Assembly: GCA_001516025.1 (NCBI GenBank)
Contig: LOEU01000042.1
Span: 1-52,367 of the forward strand
Direction: 5' to 3'
DNA length: 52,367 nucleotides
DNA from: a bacterium BRH_c32
GTDB taxonomy: Bacteria > Bacteroidota > Ignavibacteria > Ignavibacteriales > Melioribacteraceae
Positions within the stretch are counted from its first letter, which is position 1. Each line of letters begins with the position of its first letter. Position numbers and translations under genes: made by a program. Positions 26,943 to 34,320 of this stretch are shown one piece after another. The notes beneath the pieces were generated by a model. That model was not told the DNA's origin. It saw only the letters and a list, made by a program, of their open reading frames with translations, and did not search any database.

Positions 26943-27227
26943 ATGGGTAAAATTTATGCTAGTCCACAACAAAAAGAGTTTATAGCCAATCTGATTTACC
27001 GAAAGAAAAATTATACGAATTATTTAAAAAAGATTTGGTCGGATACACCGAGAAATAACCGGCAGCACTCCGATACACGTTGCGATTATACCCAGATAAT
27101 ATTAGCAGAAAGATTTAGCCGTTTAACTTCATCTCAAGCAAACTACATCATAAAAGCCTGGCAGGGAAAGAAGGGCTATAAGGTCTTAATCGCACGAAAT
27201 ATAATTGTAGAAAACATAATTAATTAA
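26943..27227 (+). CDS. hypothetical basic protein
   Basis: A 94-residue, strongly basic, mainly helical protein (SPQQKEFIANLIYRKKN, LTSSQANYIIKAWQGKKG). The SSQAxxIIxxW segment resembles small helical units found in recombination accessory proteins of phages and elements, but no family can be named. Only 5 bp separate it from the ERF gene, so a role in the same recombination process is plausible. No ribosome site. Confidence 0.5.
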   Translation: MGKIYASPQQKEFIANLIYRKKNYTNYLKKIWSDTPRNNRQHSDTRCDYTQIILAERFSRLTSSQANYIIKAWQGKKGYKVLIARNIIVENIIN

Positions 27228-27232
27228 ACAAT

Positions 27233-27787
27233 ATGAACAAGCTATTACAATTTCAAAAGAGAGTTGGGGCGATTGCAAAGGATAGCACTAATCCATTTTT
27301 CAAAAGTAAATACTTCGACATCAATAAATTAATAGAAGAAGTGAAGCCGGTATTAAACGAGTTGGGATTAATCTTATTACAGCCGTTAACCTCAAGTTCA
27401 AATAGCGACAGGCTGGCAATAAGAACAATTATTATTGATGCTGAAAGTGGAAATACCTTGATTGAAGGATGCGCAGTTTTACCGGAAAATCCAGATCCGC
27501 AAAAAATTGGAAGTATCATAACCTATTATCGCCGGTATGCTATTCAATCGTTATTATTCTTACAAGCCGAAGATGATGACGGAAATAGTGTAGCGCAAGC
27601 TCCTAAGTCGATAGCCAAACAGACTCCATCAAAACCAACTGATAAAAAAACTATAATCGCATCTTTATTAAAAAAGAAAACACCGGGAATAAAAACTGCG
27701 GAAGATTACAAAGGGGCTTGTATGACTTTAACAGGTTATGAGTTATTGCCTGCTAATTACGACAATATTATTAATTATTTAAAATAA
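27233..27787 (+). CDS. ERF-family single-strand annealing protein
   Basis: A 184-residue protein with the ERF signature: NPFFKSKYFDINKLIEEVKPVL at residues about 20-41, SxxDRLAIRTIIIDAESG, and IGSIITYYRRYAIQSLLFLQAEDDDGN near 87-113. ERF proteins coat ssDNA and anneal complementary strands, giving RecA-independent recombination in phages and integrative elements. The C-terminal 55 residues are a linker with a small helical end. Its neighbour carries an SSB-like tail, so the pair resembles a phage recombination module. Confidence 0.85.
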   Translation: MNKLLQFQKRVGAIAKDSTNPFFKSKYFDINKLIEEVKPVLNELGLILLQPLTSSSNSDRLAIRTIIIDAESGNTLIEGCAVLPENPDPQKIGSIITYYRRYAIQSLLFLQAEDDDGNSVAQAPKSIAKQTPSKPTDKKTIIASLLKKKTPGIKTAEDYKGACMTLTGYELLPANYDNIINYLK

Positions 27788-27794
27788 AAAAACT

Positions 27795-28085
27795 ATGTCA
27801 AAAGAATTCGTTGACGGACTATTTGTTAATAATCCGAGAGAGAACGCACCGGATTTTGTTAAGGGAAGTTTATCGATTCAAGCTGATAAATTTATCCCTT
27901 ACCTAAAATCAAAAGCCAATGCTAAAGGTTATGTTACTATTGACTTGCTAGAAAGCAAGGACGGAAACCTTTATCCTAAATTAAACGAATGGAAACCAAA
28001 TACGGGTAATATTGAAAATCCTGAACCAATTGAACGGGCAATGAGGGAAGATGAGGAAATCAAAATAGAAAATATTCCTTTTTAG
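27795..28085 (+). CDS. small protein with SSB-like acidic tail
   Basis: A 96-residue protein starting 7 bp after the ERF gene. Residues 15-65 are beta-rich (FVKGSLSIQADKFI, GYVTIDLLESKDGNLYPKLNEW). The chain ends REDEEIKIENIPF, which mimics the DDDIPF tip by which bacterial SSB recruits partners. It may be a small ssDNA-binding protein replacing SSB in the element; the fold is not recognisable by eye, so this is inference from the tail and the neighbour. Confidence 0.55.
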   Translation: MSKEFVDGLFVNNPRENAPDFVKGSLSIQADKFIPYLKSKANAKGYVTIDLLESKDGNLYPKLNEWKPNTGNIENPEPIERAMREDEEIKIENIPF

Positions 28086-28153
28086 TTACCTCTCAGGGTT
28101 CGGCTCCACGGAATCTCGAGCCGAGCCTTATAGATGACGCTAATTATTCTAAT

Positions 28154-28303
28154 ATGTATCTATTCAAATGTCAGTATTGCAGCAAAGATGTAGAAAGACA
28201 AATAAATAATCCTGTCGCTTCATGCTTTGATTGTAAAAAAGAATTAGCCAAAGAAAGATTAATTATTAATCTGCATAGAAAACGATATGGAAAAAATAAA
28301 TGA
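28154..28303 (+). CDS. 49-residue zinc-ribbon protein
   Basis: The frame opens at ATG 28154 and encodes a chain with CQYC at 6-9 and CFDC at 24-27, a compact four-Cys zinc ribbon, then a basic helix (KERLIINLHRKRYGK). Its 3' end overlaps the next gene by 17 bp. Likely nucleic-acid binding, by motif only. Confidence 0.5.
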   Translation: MYLFKCQYCSKDVERQINNPVASCFDCKKELAKERLIINLHRKRYGKNK

Positions 28304-28664
28304 GCTGAAAGTTAAGCTATCGGGAACAGTTACTATACCGAGAGAAATATTAACCAATGCAACTATTGATCTTAAAATAAATCGGGCAGATTGTTTAGAC
28401 TATCGGGTAATTAATAATCATGATGGAAGTTTTTACAAGGTGTATAATGTTAAGATTAGCGAAATATCCGAAGTTGAGTTTATTTCTGATCGGGAGAAGA
28501 TTGAGGGAAATAAAAAGAAAAGTGCAAGCCAAAGGCTTAGAGGAAGAGCTTATATCTGGTCGGCTGAAAATGACGACACAGACCCTGAAATGTTTTATCA
28601 AATGATCGTAAACAAAATCATAAATAATTTTGACATCTTAGTAGATTATTTAAGAGATAAATAA
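28287..28664 (+). CDS. hypothetical protein
   Basis: A 125-residue soluble protein. The first half is beta-rich (ELKVKLSGTVTIPREI, YRVINNHDGSFYKVYNVKI), then a basic turn (KKKSASQRLRGRAYIW) and a helical C-terminus ending VDYLRDK. It resembles none of the families I know. It overlaps the zinc-ribbon gene upstream and is 2 bp from the next gene, so it belongs to the same transcription unit. Confidence 0.5.
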   Translation: MEKINELKVKLSGTVTIPREILTNATIDLKINRADCLDYRVINNHDGSFYKVYNVKISEISEVEFISDREKIEGNKKKSASQRLRGRAYIWSAENDDTDPEMFYQMIVNKIINNFDILVDYLRDK

Positions 28665-28666
28665 AT

Positions 28667-28852
28667 ATGACCACGCAGAGCAGAAAAAATAAAATATATT
28701 TAGAAACGAATGGAATAGAACATATTCACATAGCTCTATCCAAAGAAACTAAACGAGCTTTCAAGTCCAAGCTTTCTGATGAGGGGAAAAATATGACAGA
28801 CTTCTTGCTTATGCATATTTATAAATATATCTCAAGTAGAAAAACACTATAA
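28667..28852 (+). CDS. small ribbon-helix-helix-like protein
   Basis: A 61-residue protein: a short strand (HIHIALSKE) followed by two helices (TKRAFKSKLSDEGK and MTDFLLMHIYKYIS), the layout of RHH repressors and MobC/ParG-type DNA-binding accessory proteins. It ends the upstream gene group, just before the long hairpin at 28987. It may bind element DNA at a transfer or control site; the fold call is by pattern only. Confidence 0.5.
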   Translation: MTTQSRKNKIYLETNGIEHIHIALSKETKRAFKSKLSDEGKNMTDFLLMHIYKYISSRKTL

Positions 28853-28986
28853 TATTTTTCTAATCGATGAACCGAGTATCCGGAAGAATTTGAAATGGAA
28901 TTTGTGTCAAAGGTGTGATGTATAATACAGCGAGTAAATCGTTAATGTAGGTCTCAGCAGAGCCCTTTCAATAAATATTAATTTGT

Positions 28987-29101
28987 CATCTGCCTTACAA
29001 TTATAGCAAGCTTGAGCCTTTACAAGTCAATGTAGTATTTGCTTTGCAAATCTCCACATTAGACTTGCGGCTCTAAGCTCGCCACTTGATAGGCGTAGAT
29101 G
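28987..29101 (+). other. long imperfect hairpin, family copy 2
   Basis: A ~115-nt nearly continuous hairpin of four stacked helices: base 28987-28994 with 29092-29101, 29006-29018 with 29069-29082 (12 of 13 pairs plus a bulge), 29023-29033 with 29056-29067 (11 pairs plus a bulge) and 29037-29042 with 29046-29051 closing a TTT loop. Blocks on its 5' side are shared with the hairpin at 24521-24634. A TATAAT stands at 28921-28926 upstream without a clear -35. It ends 30 nt before the gene at 29131. Confidence 0.6.
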
Positions 29102-29130
29102 GCAATTAAGTCATCACAAGAATTAAAAAT

Positions 29131-29322
29131 ATGTTTATTAAAGAATGCGAATGTGGAAGTAATCATTTTATTATTAACGAAGGGATCTCTAACAGTGCAG
29201 AATTAGATTGCGATGGAGATTTAACCGTTTATGGTAATCAAGCAAACGAAATAGAAAGTATTATTTGCCGTGATTGTGAAAGAATATATTCCGAAAAAGA
29301 TTTTAATCAGATTAATTTCTAA
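29131..29322 (+). CDS. small Cys-rich protein
   Basis: A 63-residue acidic protein with CECG near residues 6-9 and CRDC near 47-50, a probable zinc ribbon holding a short beta sheet (ELDCDGDLTVYG). It starts 30 nt after the long hairpin, so the hairpin could lie in its leader. Function unknown. Confidence 0.5.
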   Translation: MFIKECECGSNHFIINEGISNSAELDCDGDLTVYGNQANEIESIICRDCERIYSEKDFNQINF

Positions 29323-29326
29323 TACT

Positions 29327-29707
29327 ATGAAGAAAATAAAGAAAAGAATATTAGAAGATTTTGATAAAAAATATCCTAGTGATATAAGCACTCCGAGATA
29401 TAATAGGAGACTTAAAGAGTGGGAGGATATTATTATTAATGATGAAATAAAGGAATATATTTCATTAATTGTAGATATCGCAAGTGTAAAAGATTTCAAG
29501 TACAAAGCCGGAGATGAAATAATTAATAAATGGAATTGGCATTATATAATTGTTGGGAGATATAGAAATGAACGAGGAACGAATTGTTATAAGGTTAAGA
29601 ATAACGAAGACCTGATGAGTAATTTTGAATATAGTGAAGACCCTATCTGGAAAGAGGGTTGGGTCGGAGTTCAGAAGGAATGGGAGATTAGAAGATTAGA
29701 TAATTAA
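29327..29707 (+). CDS. hypothetical protein
   Basis: The ATG at 29327 is used instead of the GTG at 29270, because the latter would overlap the preceding gene. The 126-residue product has a basic helical N-terminus (MKKIKKRILEDFDKKYP), an acidic helix and a beta-rich C-terminus (YKAGDEIINKWNWHYIIVGRY) that reads like a small SH3-type or DUF-type barrel. Four bases separate it from the next gene. No family known to me. Confidence 0.5.
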   Translation: MKKIKKRILEDFDKKYPSDISTPRYNRRLKEWEDIIINDEIKEYISLIVDIASVKDFKYKAGDEIINKWNWHYIIVGRYRNERGTNCYKVKNNEDLMSNFEYSEDPIWKEGWVGVQKEWEIRRLDN

Positions 29708-29711
29708 TTAT

Positions 29712-29981
29712 ATGACAGAGCAACAAGCTTTATTCAGGATAGAAAAGCAGGTTGCTTTGAATAATAAATTAGATGATGAAAAGTATAATAGAGATTATTG
29801 TTTTAAACAGATTATGGAAGAGGAATATATATGGGATATGCGTTGCTGGTTTAAGCCTAGGCATGATTATTCTAAAGAAGAAGTTAAGAGGCAGATATTG
29901 AAATGGATTTCAGATGATGATAATGGTAAGCGGACTTACAATTGTGGGCATTGTGTTTTGCATGAGCAAATTATTAGATAA
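29712..29981 (+). CDS. hypothetical protein
   Basis: An 89-residue, charged, helical protein with a late Cys pair (YNCGHCVLHEQ near 78-88), which could bind one metal ion together with the His. It follows the previous gene by 4 bp. Function unknown. Confidence 0.45.
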   Translation: MTEQQALFRIEKQVALNNKLDDEKYNRDYCFKQIMEEEYIWDMRCWFKPRHDYSKEEVKRQILKWISDDDNGKRTYNCGHCVLHEQIIR

Positions 29982-30072
29982 TGGTTTGGCGACAATAGAT
30001 GAAATTGTGGATTTAGTTTTAAGAAATGATAGAGTGAAATACGCTGATGCGATAGGAACGTGGTTTAGATAG
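29962..30072 (+). CDS. 36-residue hypothetical protein
   Basis: A short frame from ATG 29962 overlapping the previous gene by 20 bp and encoding one amphipathic helix (ATIDEIVDLVLRNDRVKYADAIGTWF). It ends 25 bp before a good terminator, which fits the last gene of the unit. Too short for certainty. Confidence 0.35.
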   Translation: MSKLLDNGLATIDEIVDLVLRNDRVKYADAIGTWFR

Positions 30073-30096
30073 AATTGATTTTAGTTGTTTGCAAGG

Positions 30097-30118
30097 AACG
30101 GGCGAAAGCCTGTTTTTT
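30097..30118 (+). terminator. Rho-independent terminator with GAAA loop
   Basis: AACGGGC (30097-30103) pairs with GCCTGTT (30108-30114) around a GAAA loop, and T's follow. It ends the unit of small genes. Confidence 0.75.
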
Positions 30119-30340
30119 GCTATAACCCGGTGCCGATCCCTAGACTTTATATGCTCTCGTTTGCTCGAACACCGCACGAAACGGTGTATTCGCCCTCAAG
30201 CCTTTAAGTCTTACGCCTTAATATATGAGGCTGTAAATTATCCTCTAAAGCGTATTAATCAAACAGGTTAGCTTTTTATTACTGTAAATTTTCAGTAAGT
30301 TTTATTTATAGGTTTTTACAGCCATTTTTACAGGTTTTTA
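30119..30340. other. structured intergenic leader of the transfer-like operon
   Basis: It holds a hairpin ACACCG/CGGTGT near 30169-30187, a TTACTG/CAGTAA hairpin near 30279-30298 followed by T's, and a direct repeat of TTTTTACAG just before 30341. The sequence CTATAACC..GTGCCGATC near 30120-30137 is also seen, a little changed, near 20015-20038. It may hold the promoter and control elements of the 30341-34316 operon. No convincing gene. Confidence 0.35.
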
Positions 30341-31039
30341 TTGAAAGATGAAATTGATGTTTACGTATTACAAGAAAAACTAATTGCTGGATTTACCCTT
30401 AATTCTTGGGGGAGCTATGAGGCAATTTGGGATATGCTTCACGATATACGACGATTAAAGTATGTCCGCCGAAATCAATTATCCAGTATAAATAACAGAT
30501 ATACTAAAACCTGCTCTCCTAAAAAGATTACCCGATTGATAGAATTAGGGCTAATTAAGAAAACAGATAATGGCGTTTTACTTTCTACTGCCCAATCTTT
30601 ACAGTTTCTAAAACTACTAAATTTTAACACTCAAATACTTCCTAAAGATATTTCCGGTGATGGAAATATTAACGAGCTTAATAACACCGAGGTATTTATC
30701 CAAGCCCTTAAATTGCCGGATTTCATAGCCCTGCTTTATCCAAATTTTGAATATCTAAGACCAGATGCATTACTTGTTAGAGGAACTAAGGAAAGGTATA
30801 AATTAGAGTTTTTGGAAGTTGAAGCCAGCAAATCAAATTGGAATGATTGGCTAGAAAATAAGAGAATAAACTACTTGAAACTAGCCGGAGAGAAAAGACC
30901 ATTTTCTTATTGGGTGTCGCAATGCAAATTACTTGATTTACCTATTCCTGATATCAAGGACTTTAGATTTTCAGTTAGTATAATTGGTAAAATAAAAAAG
31001 GATTTTGAAACAGGATTTAACTTTATGGAAAATTTATGA
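30341..31039 (+). CDS. second replication-relaxation-like protein
   Basis: A 232-residue protein starting with TTG at 30341, the only start in frame that keeps the winged-helix part, though no ribosome site is seen. The N-terminal ~90 residues look like a winged helix (LRRLKYV-type helices, SPKKITRLIELGLIKK), followed by LRPDALLV (Asp 142) and FLEVEASK (Glu 159/161), the same PD...ExE pattern as the gene at 23695. The role is probably in DNA processing; whether the acidic residues are catalytic is open. It overlaps the membrane-protein gene by 4 bp. Confidence 0.6.
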   Translation: MKDEIDVYVLQEKLIAGFTLNSWGSYEAIWDMLHDIRRLKYVRRNQLSSINNRYTKTCSPKKITRLIELGLIKKTDNGVLLSTAQSLQFLKLLNFNTQILPKDISGDGNINELNNTEVFIQALKLPDFIALLYPNFEYLRPDALLVRGTKERYKLEFLEVEASKSNWNDWLENKRINYLKLAGEKRPFSYWVSQCKLLDLPIPDIKDFRFSVSIIGKIKKDFETGFNFMENL

Positions 31040-32247
31040 AAGAAGTATTTAAAGCATATTGGAAAGAATTAAATTCAACAGGCGAAACGGCCACAGCATT
31101 ACTAAGTTCAATAGGATTATTTGGCCTTTTAATTATTATTTCTATTATAAGCGCTATTGCTGGAGAAGCTAAGTGGTCTGATGTTTATATTCTAATTATA
31201 ATGTTAATTGTTTTTCAATTGGTTGCATTCTTTTTGATTTATTATAGACCTATTAGTAAAATTAAAAAATATATCACTGAAATTAATTTTAGAGATGATA
31301 TGAAAAAGAATACAGGCAGAATGGAAAATTATTTAGGAAAAAGCAATACTTTAAGGACATCTCTACTAATTGATTTAATCGGTCGCTCTGTTCTTTACTG
31401 TTGGTTTTTTGTATTTGTGTTTGGCGGCATTACATTAAAAATTATTTCCTATTATTCTTTAGAGTATCTTAAAAATTTTAATACTTTGGAAGAGTTATTA
31501 ATTGAAAAAAAAGGTCTTATAGATTTTTTGTTCTGGATTAAAATACATACTGATTATATACTTTATGATTATCGTTGGTGGTCAGTAATTATAACTAGTT
31601 TTTTATTTATATGGTTTTATACGTCTAAAACAAAAATTAAATTTATCTGCCCACATTGTTTAAAATATGTTCCATTTAAAAATATATCTCGTGTTCACTG
31701 TTCTTTATGTGAAACTCCTAATCATTCAAGATTCGAGTTAATAACTTATTGCGGTTCTTGTAGAGAGAAAATGGAATATGTAGAATGTCCCCATTGTTGC
31801 CGGACAATAGAAATGAGCCATGGTTATAATGAAACATCTCTAATGAATAAGCGAAAAGAAAACGCTAAATTGAAACCGATACTTCTTACTGGATTAAGAG
31901 AATTATATAATCGTAAAAAAAGATTGCCTCAATTTATTTGTAAACATTGTTTGAAAACATTAATTACTAAGAACTACAATCTAACCTGCCCACATTGTAA
32001 GGCTGAATATTTAGTAACAGATAACCGTAATCAGGCTCAAGTCGGGGATGTTAAAATTAAAAATTATCGGCATATCGTAGATGAGTCCACAATGGAAAAA
32101 GTATTATTTCATTCGTGTATTCAATGTGGTGGAATTATCGAAGCAGTAAGGTGCTATCACGAGGACTGCAAAAAAGAAATTAATTTGAGAGAGAAATATG
32201 ACGAAGTGGAATTATTACGGAGGCGATATGAGCAAGAAAATAGCTGA
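31036..32247 (+). CDS. membrane protein with multiple zinc ribbons
   Basis: A 403-residue protein with about four membrane helices in the first 200 residues (around 20-45, 52-72, 112-135, 185-200) and a cytoplasmic C-terminal half with a series of CxxC pairs: CPHC, CSLC, CGSC, CPHC, CKHC, CPHC, CIQC and a final CYHEDC, giving about four zinc ribbons. I know no such family. It overlaps the genes on both sides, upstream by 4 bp and downstream by 20 bp, and precedes a VirD4-like ATPase, so it may be a membrane platform for DNA transfer. That is inference from context. Confidence 0.6.
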   Translation: MKEVFKAYWKELNSTGETATALLSSIGLFGLLIIISIISAIAGEAKWSDVYILIIMLIVFQLVAFFLIYYRPISKIKKYITEINFRDDMKKNTGRMENYLGKSNTLRTSLLIDLIGRSVLYCWFFVFVFGGITLKIISYYSLEYLKNFNTLEELLIEKKGLIDFLFWIKIHTDYILYDYRWWSVIITSFLFIWFYTSKTKIKFICPHCLKYVPFKNISRVHCSLCETPNHSRFELITYCGSCREKMEYVECPHCCRTIEMSHGYNETSLMNKRKENAKLKPILLTGLRELYNRKKRLPQFICKHCLKTLITKNYNLTCPHCKAEYLVTDNRNQAQVGDVKIKNYRHIVDESTMEKVLFHSCIQCGGIIEAVRCYHEDCKKEINLREKYDEVELLRRRYEQENS

Positions 32248-33070
32248 TTCTTATTTAAATATTGATAAACCCGAAGAACCTTATATTAATAAGGAGGAAG
32301 AAGCTGTTGAATTACAAAATAATTATGATGCTGAGTATCGGATCATCCAAAATAATATCAGTCAAGTATATTCTGAAATAGATAGTTCAATGAATGGCGG
32401 AACACCATTTTTTGTTTTTAATGTTAAACGGCGTAACGATAAAATAAAGCTTAATACCGAAGCAATGGAAATGATGCTTAGTCAGATTAGAATTCTTAGA
32501 AATATATCTGCTGAATTAATGAATTTAAGTGCGGATAAAATATTTGGACCAGAGCAGCTTAAAAACCTTGTCGAAGAAAAATATCTACTAGCTGAGCAAT
32601 ATTTTGAACGAATTAAAGAAGAACATTTAACTCGGATTAAAAAAGAGCAAGCCAGTAGAACAAACATTGACCACGATTTAACGGATAGAGAAATTAGCCA
32701 GCAAAAAGAAAAAGCTCTAATAAGAAAATTAATTGCCGAGGCAGAACAAGCAGAAGCTTTGGCTATAGAAATTAAAATAAAGACAAAAGAATCTAAGATG
32801 AAAATAGAAATAATTAAGAAGCTTCTAGGAGATGCTGATTTTAATAATCTTTCTATTCAGCAGACTTATATCTTAATTAATTTTTTAAATGCTAATATTG
32901 GTCAATATAGTCAATTTGAGATGGCAGAAAGAATGAAAGATGTTTTATTTCAACAACAAAAAGCAGAGGCAGATAAAAAAACTCAAGAAGCAAAAGCTGC
33001 CGAAGCCGATACAGAAATGAAAAATATTAATAACACACTAGCAAAAAAAGATGCCGGATTACAGACTTAA
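32228..33070 (+). CDS. coiled-coil protein of the transfer-like module
   Basis: A 280-residue, strongly charged helical protein. The ATG at 32228 follows ACGGAGGCGAT closely and is preferred to the one at 32198. After an acidic start come long heptad stretches (about 95-215 and 240-275), the latter Ala/Lys/Glu-rich (AEADKKTQEAKAAEADTEM). No membrane segment or catalytic motif. It overlaps the ATPase gene by 20 bp, so stoichiometric coupling is likely; it may bridge the membrane protein and the ATPase. Function unknown. Confidence 0.6.
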   Translation: MSKKIADSYLNIDKPEEPYINKEEEAVELQNNYDAEYRIIQNNISQVYSEIDSSMNGGTPFFVFNVKRRNDKIKLNTEAMEMMLSQIRILRNISAELMNLSADKIFGPEQLKNLVEEKYLLAEQYFERIKEEHLTRIKKEQASRTNIDHDLTDREISQQKEKALIRKLIAEAEQAEALAIEIKIKTKESKMKIEIIKKLLGDADFNNLSIQQTYILINFLNANIGQYSQFEMAERMKDVLFQQQKAEADKKTQEAKAAEADTEMKNINNTLAKKDAGLQT

Positions 33071-34316
33071 ATTAGGAATATTGACAGATAATAATTGTAA
33101 ACTTCCCTATATAACGAAAATTGAAGATAGATACGAACACACATATGTAATAGGGAAATCAGGTTCTGGTAAATCTGTTTTTATGGAACATTTGGCCAAT
33201 TATGACATTAATTTCGGCATTAGCACGATAATACTTGACCCAAAAGGTGAAAGCACAAAAAGACTTTATTCTTTAGCTGCTGATAAGTCTAAAATAAAAT
33301 ATATTTCTATTAAAAGACCAATGGTTATTAATCCCTTAAACAAAGAGGGCTATGATATTGATGACATAATCGCCGAGTTTGTTCAGATACTTGATATATT
33401 AATTCAGCTTACTGCCAGCAATCCCGAATCAACAGTCTTAATGCGTGAGATAATCGGTATGGCTTTGCATTCCTTCGACAAAAAACAAAAGAACCTGCAA
33501 TACCTTGTTGATTTTCTTTGGTATGAAGATGTTAGAAAAGATCATTTAAAAAAACTTAAGGAGGAGCGAAAGGATGAAAGGTATATACACTATTGGACAG
33601 AGTTTGACGCTAAAGAAAATCGTTACCCAAAAAACAAAGATAAGATTGAGAGTGCTAAAAGGGTCGCCAGCCGTTTGCAAGAAATATCTACTGGAAAGAT
33701 GAAAGATATTGTTCAGGGAGAAAATGAATTATATATTCATGATATAATAACAAAAGGTCAATCTTTACTCGTTGATACTTCCCGGATGAGCAGAACGAGC
33801 AGAATATATTTATCTAATCTTATTGTTTATTCTGTTTTATCATATTGTGAATATCACGCTGGTATTGATAAGCCTTTAATGGTTTATGTCGATGAACTTT
33901 CTACGGTTATTAGTCCGTTATTTATTGAACTGATGGCCAGAAGCAGGGGGAAAAAAGTTGGGTTTGTTTTAGCCCATCAAAATGTCAGTCAAATTAAACC
34001 GCAAGAAGTAAACGGAATAATGGGTAACACTCATACCTATGTTTGTTTTAATTGTGGTTATGAAGAAGCTCAAACATTTTCACCATATTTAGATGTTCCA
34101 CCTAAGGATTTGATAAACTTAGGAAAGTTTAAGGCTTGGGTGAGAATTGGAACAAAATGCTCCCCTATTAAAACTTTCAGCCCTTTGATGAAAGAATTAC
34201 CAGAACTTCCAGAAGAAATGGAAAAGTTTGAAGAACCCTTTAAAGAAACCCCTCCTGAAGAATCAACACTAGAACCTATCTATAACTTTTTATCTAACGA
34301 TTGGATTGTGCTATAA
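33051..34316 (+). CDS. VirD4/TraG-like coupling ATPase
   Basis: A 421-residue cytoplasmic ATPase with Walker A GKSGSGKS at 35-42, DPKGES in the next strand, Walker B MVYVDE with Asp 281/Glu 282, and a TraG/TraD-C-type segment (SRGKKVGFVLAHQNVSQI) near 300. It lacks the N-terminal membrane helices of classical coupling proteins; the membrane protein at 31036 may supply that part. It should pump or dock DNA at a secretion channel. No VirB4 gene is seen, so the element may be mobilised by another system. HerA-type ATPase is the alternative. Confidence 0.82.
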   Translation: MPDYRLKLGILTDNNCKLPYITKIEDRYEHTYVIGKSGSGKSVFMEHLANYDINFGISTIILDPKGESTKRLYSLAADKSKIKYISIKRPMVINPLNKEGYDIDDIIAEFVQILDILIQLTASNPESTVLMREIIGMALHSFDKKQKNLQYLVDFLWYEDVRKDHLKKLKEERKDERYIHYWTEFDAKENRYPKNKDKIESAKRVASRLQEISTGKMKDIVQGENELYIHDIITKGQSLLVDTSRMSRTSRIYLSNLIVYSVLSYCEYHAGIDKPLMVYVDELSTVISPLFIELMARSRGKKVGFVLAHQNVSQIKPQEVNGIMGNTHTYVCFNCGYEEAQTFSPYLDVPPKDLINLGKFKAWVRIGTKCSPIKTFSPLMKELPELPEEMEKFEEPFKETPPEESTLEPIYNFLSNDWIVL

Positions 34317-34317
34317 T
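34312..34317 (+). promoter_or_regulatory. -10 box of the structured RNA
   Basis: TATAAT at 34312-34317 overlaps the stop of the coupling ATPase gene. The -35 region (near 34289) is poor. It is placed 4 nt before the structured stretch, as expected for the start of an independent transcript. Confidence 0.4.
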
Positions 34318-34320
34318 AAA

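Noticed and set aside
30089..30271. 60-residue ORF over the terminator at 30097
   Set aside because: It runs through a terminator hairpin and structured DNA, and its composition is unlike a protein.
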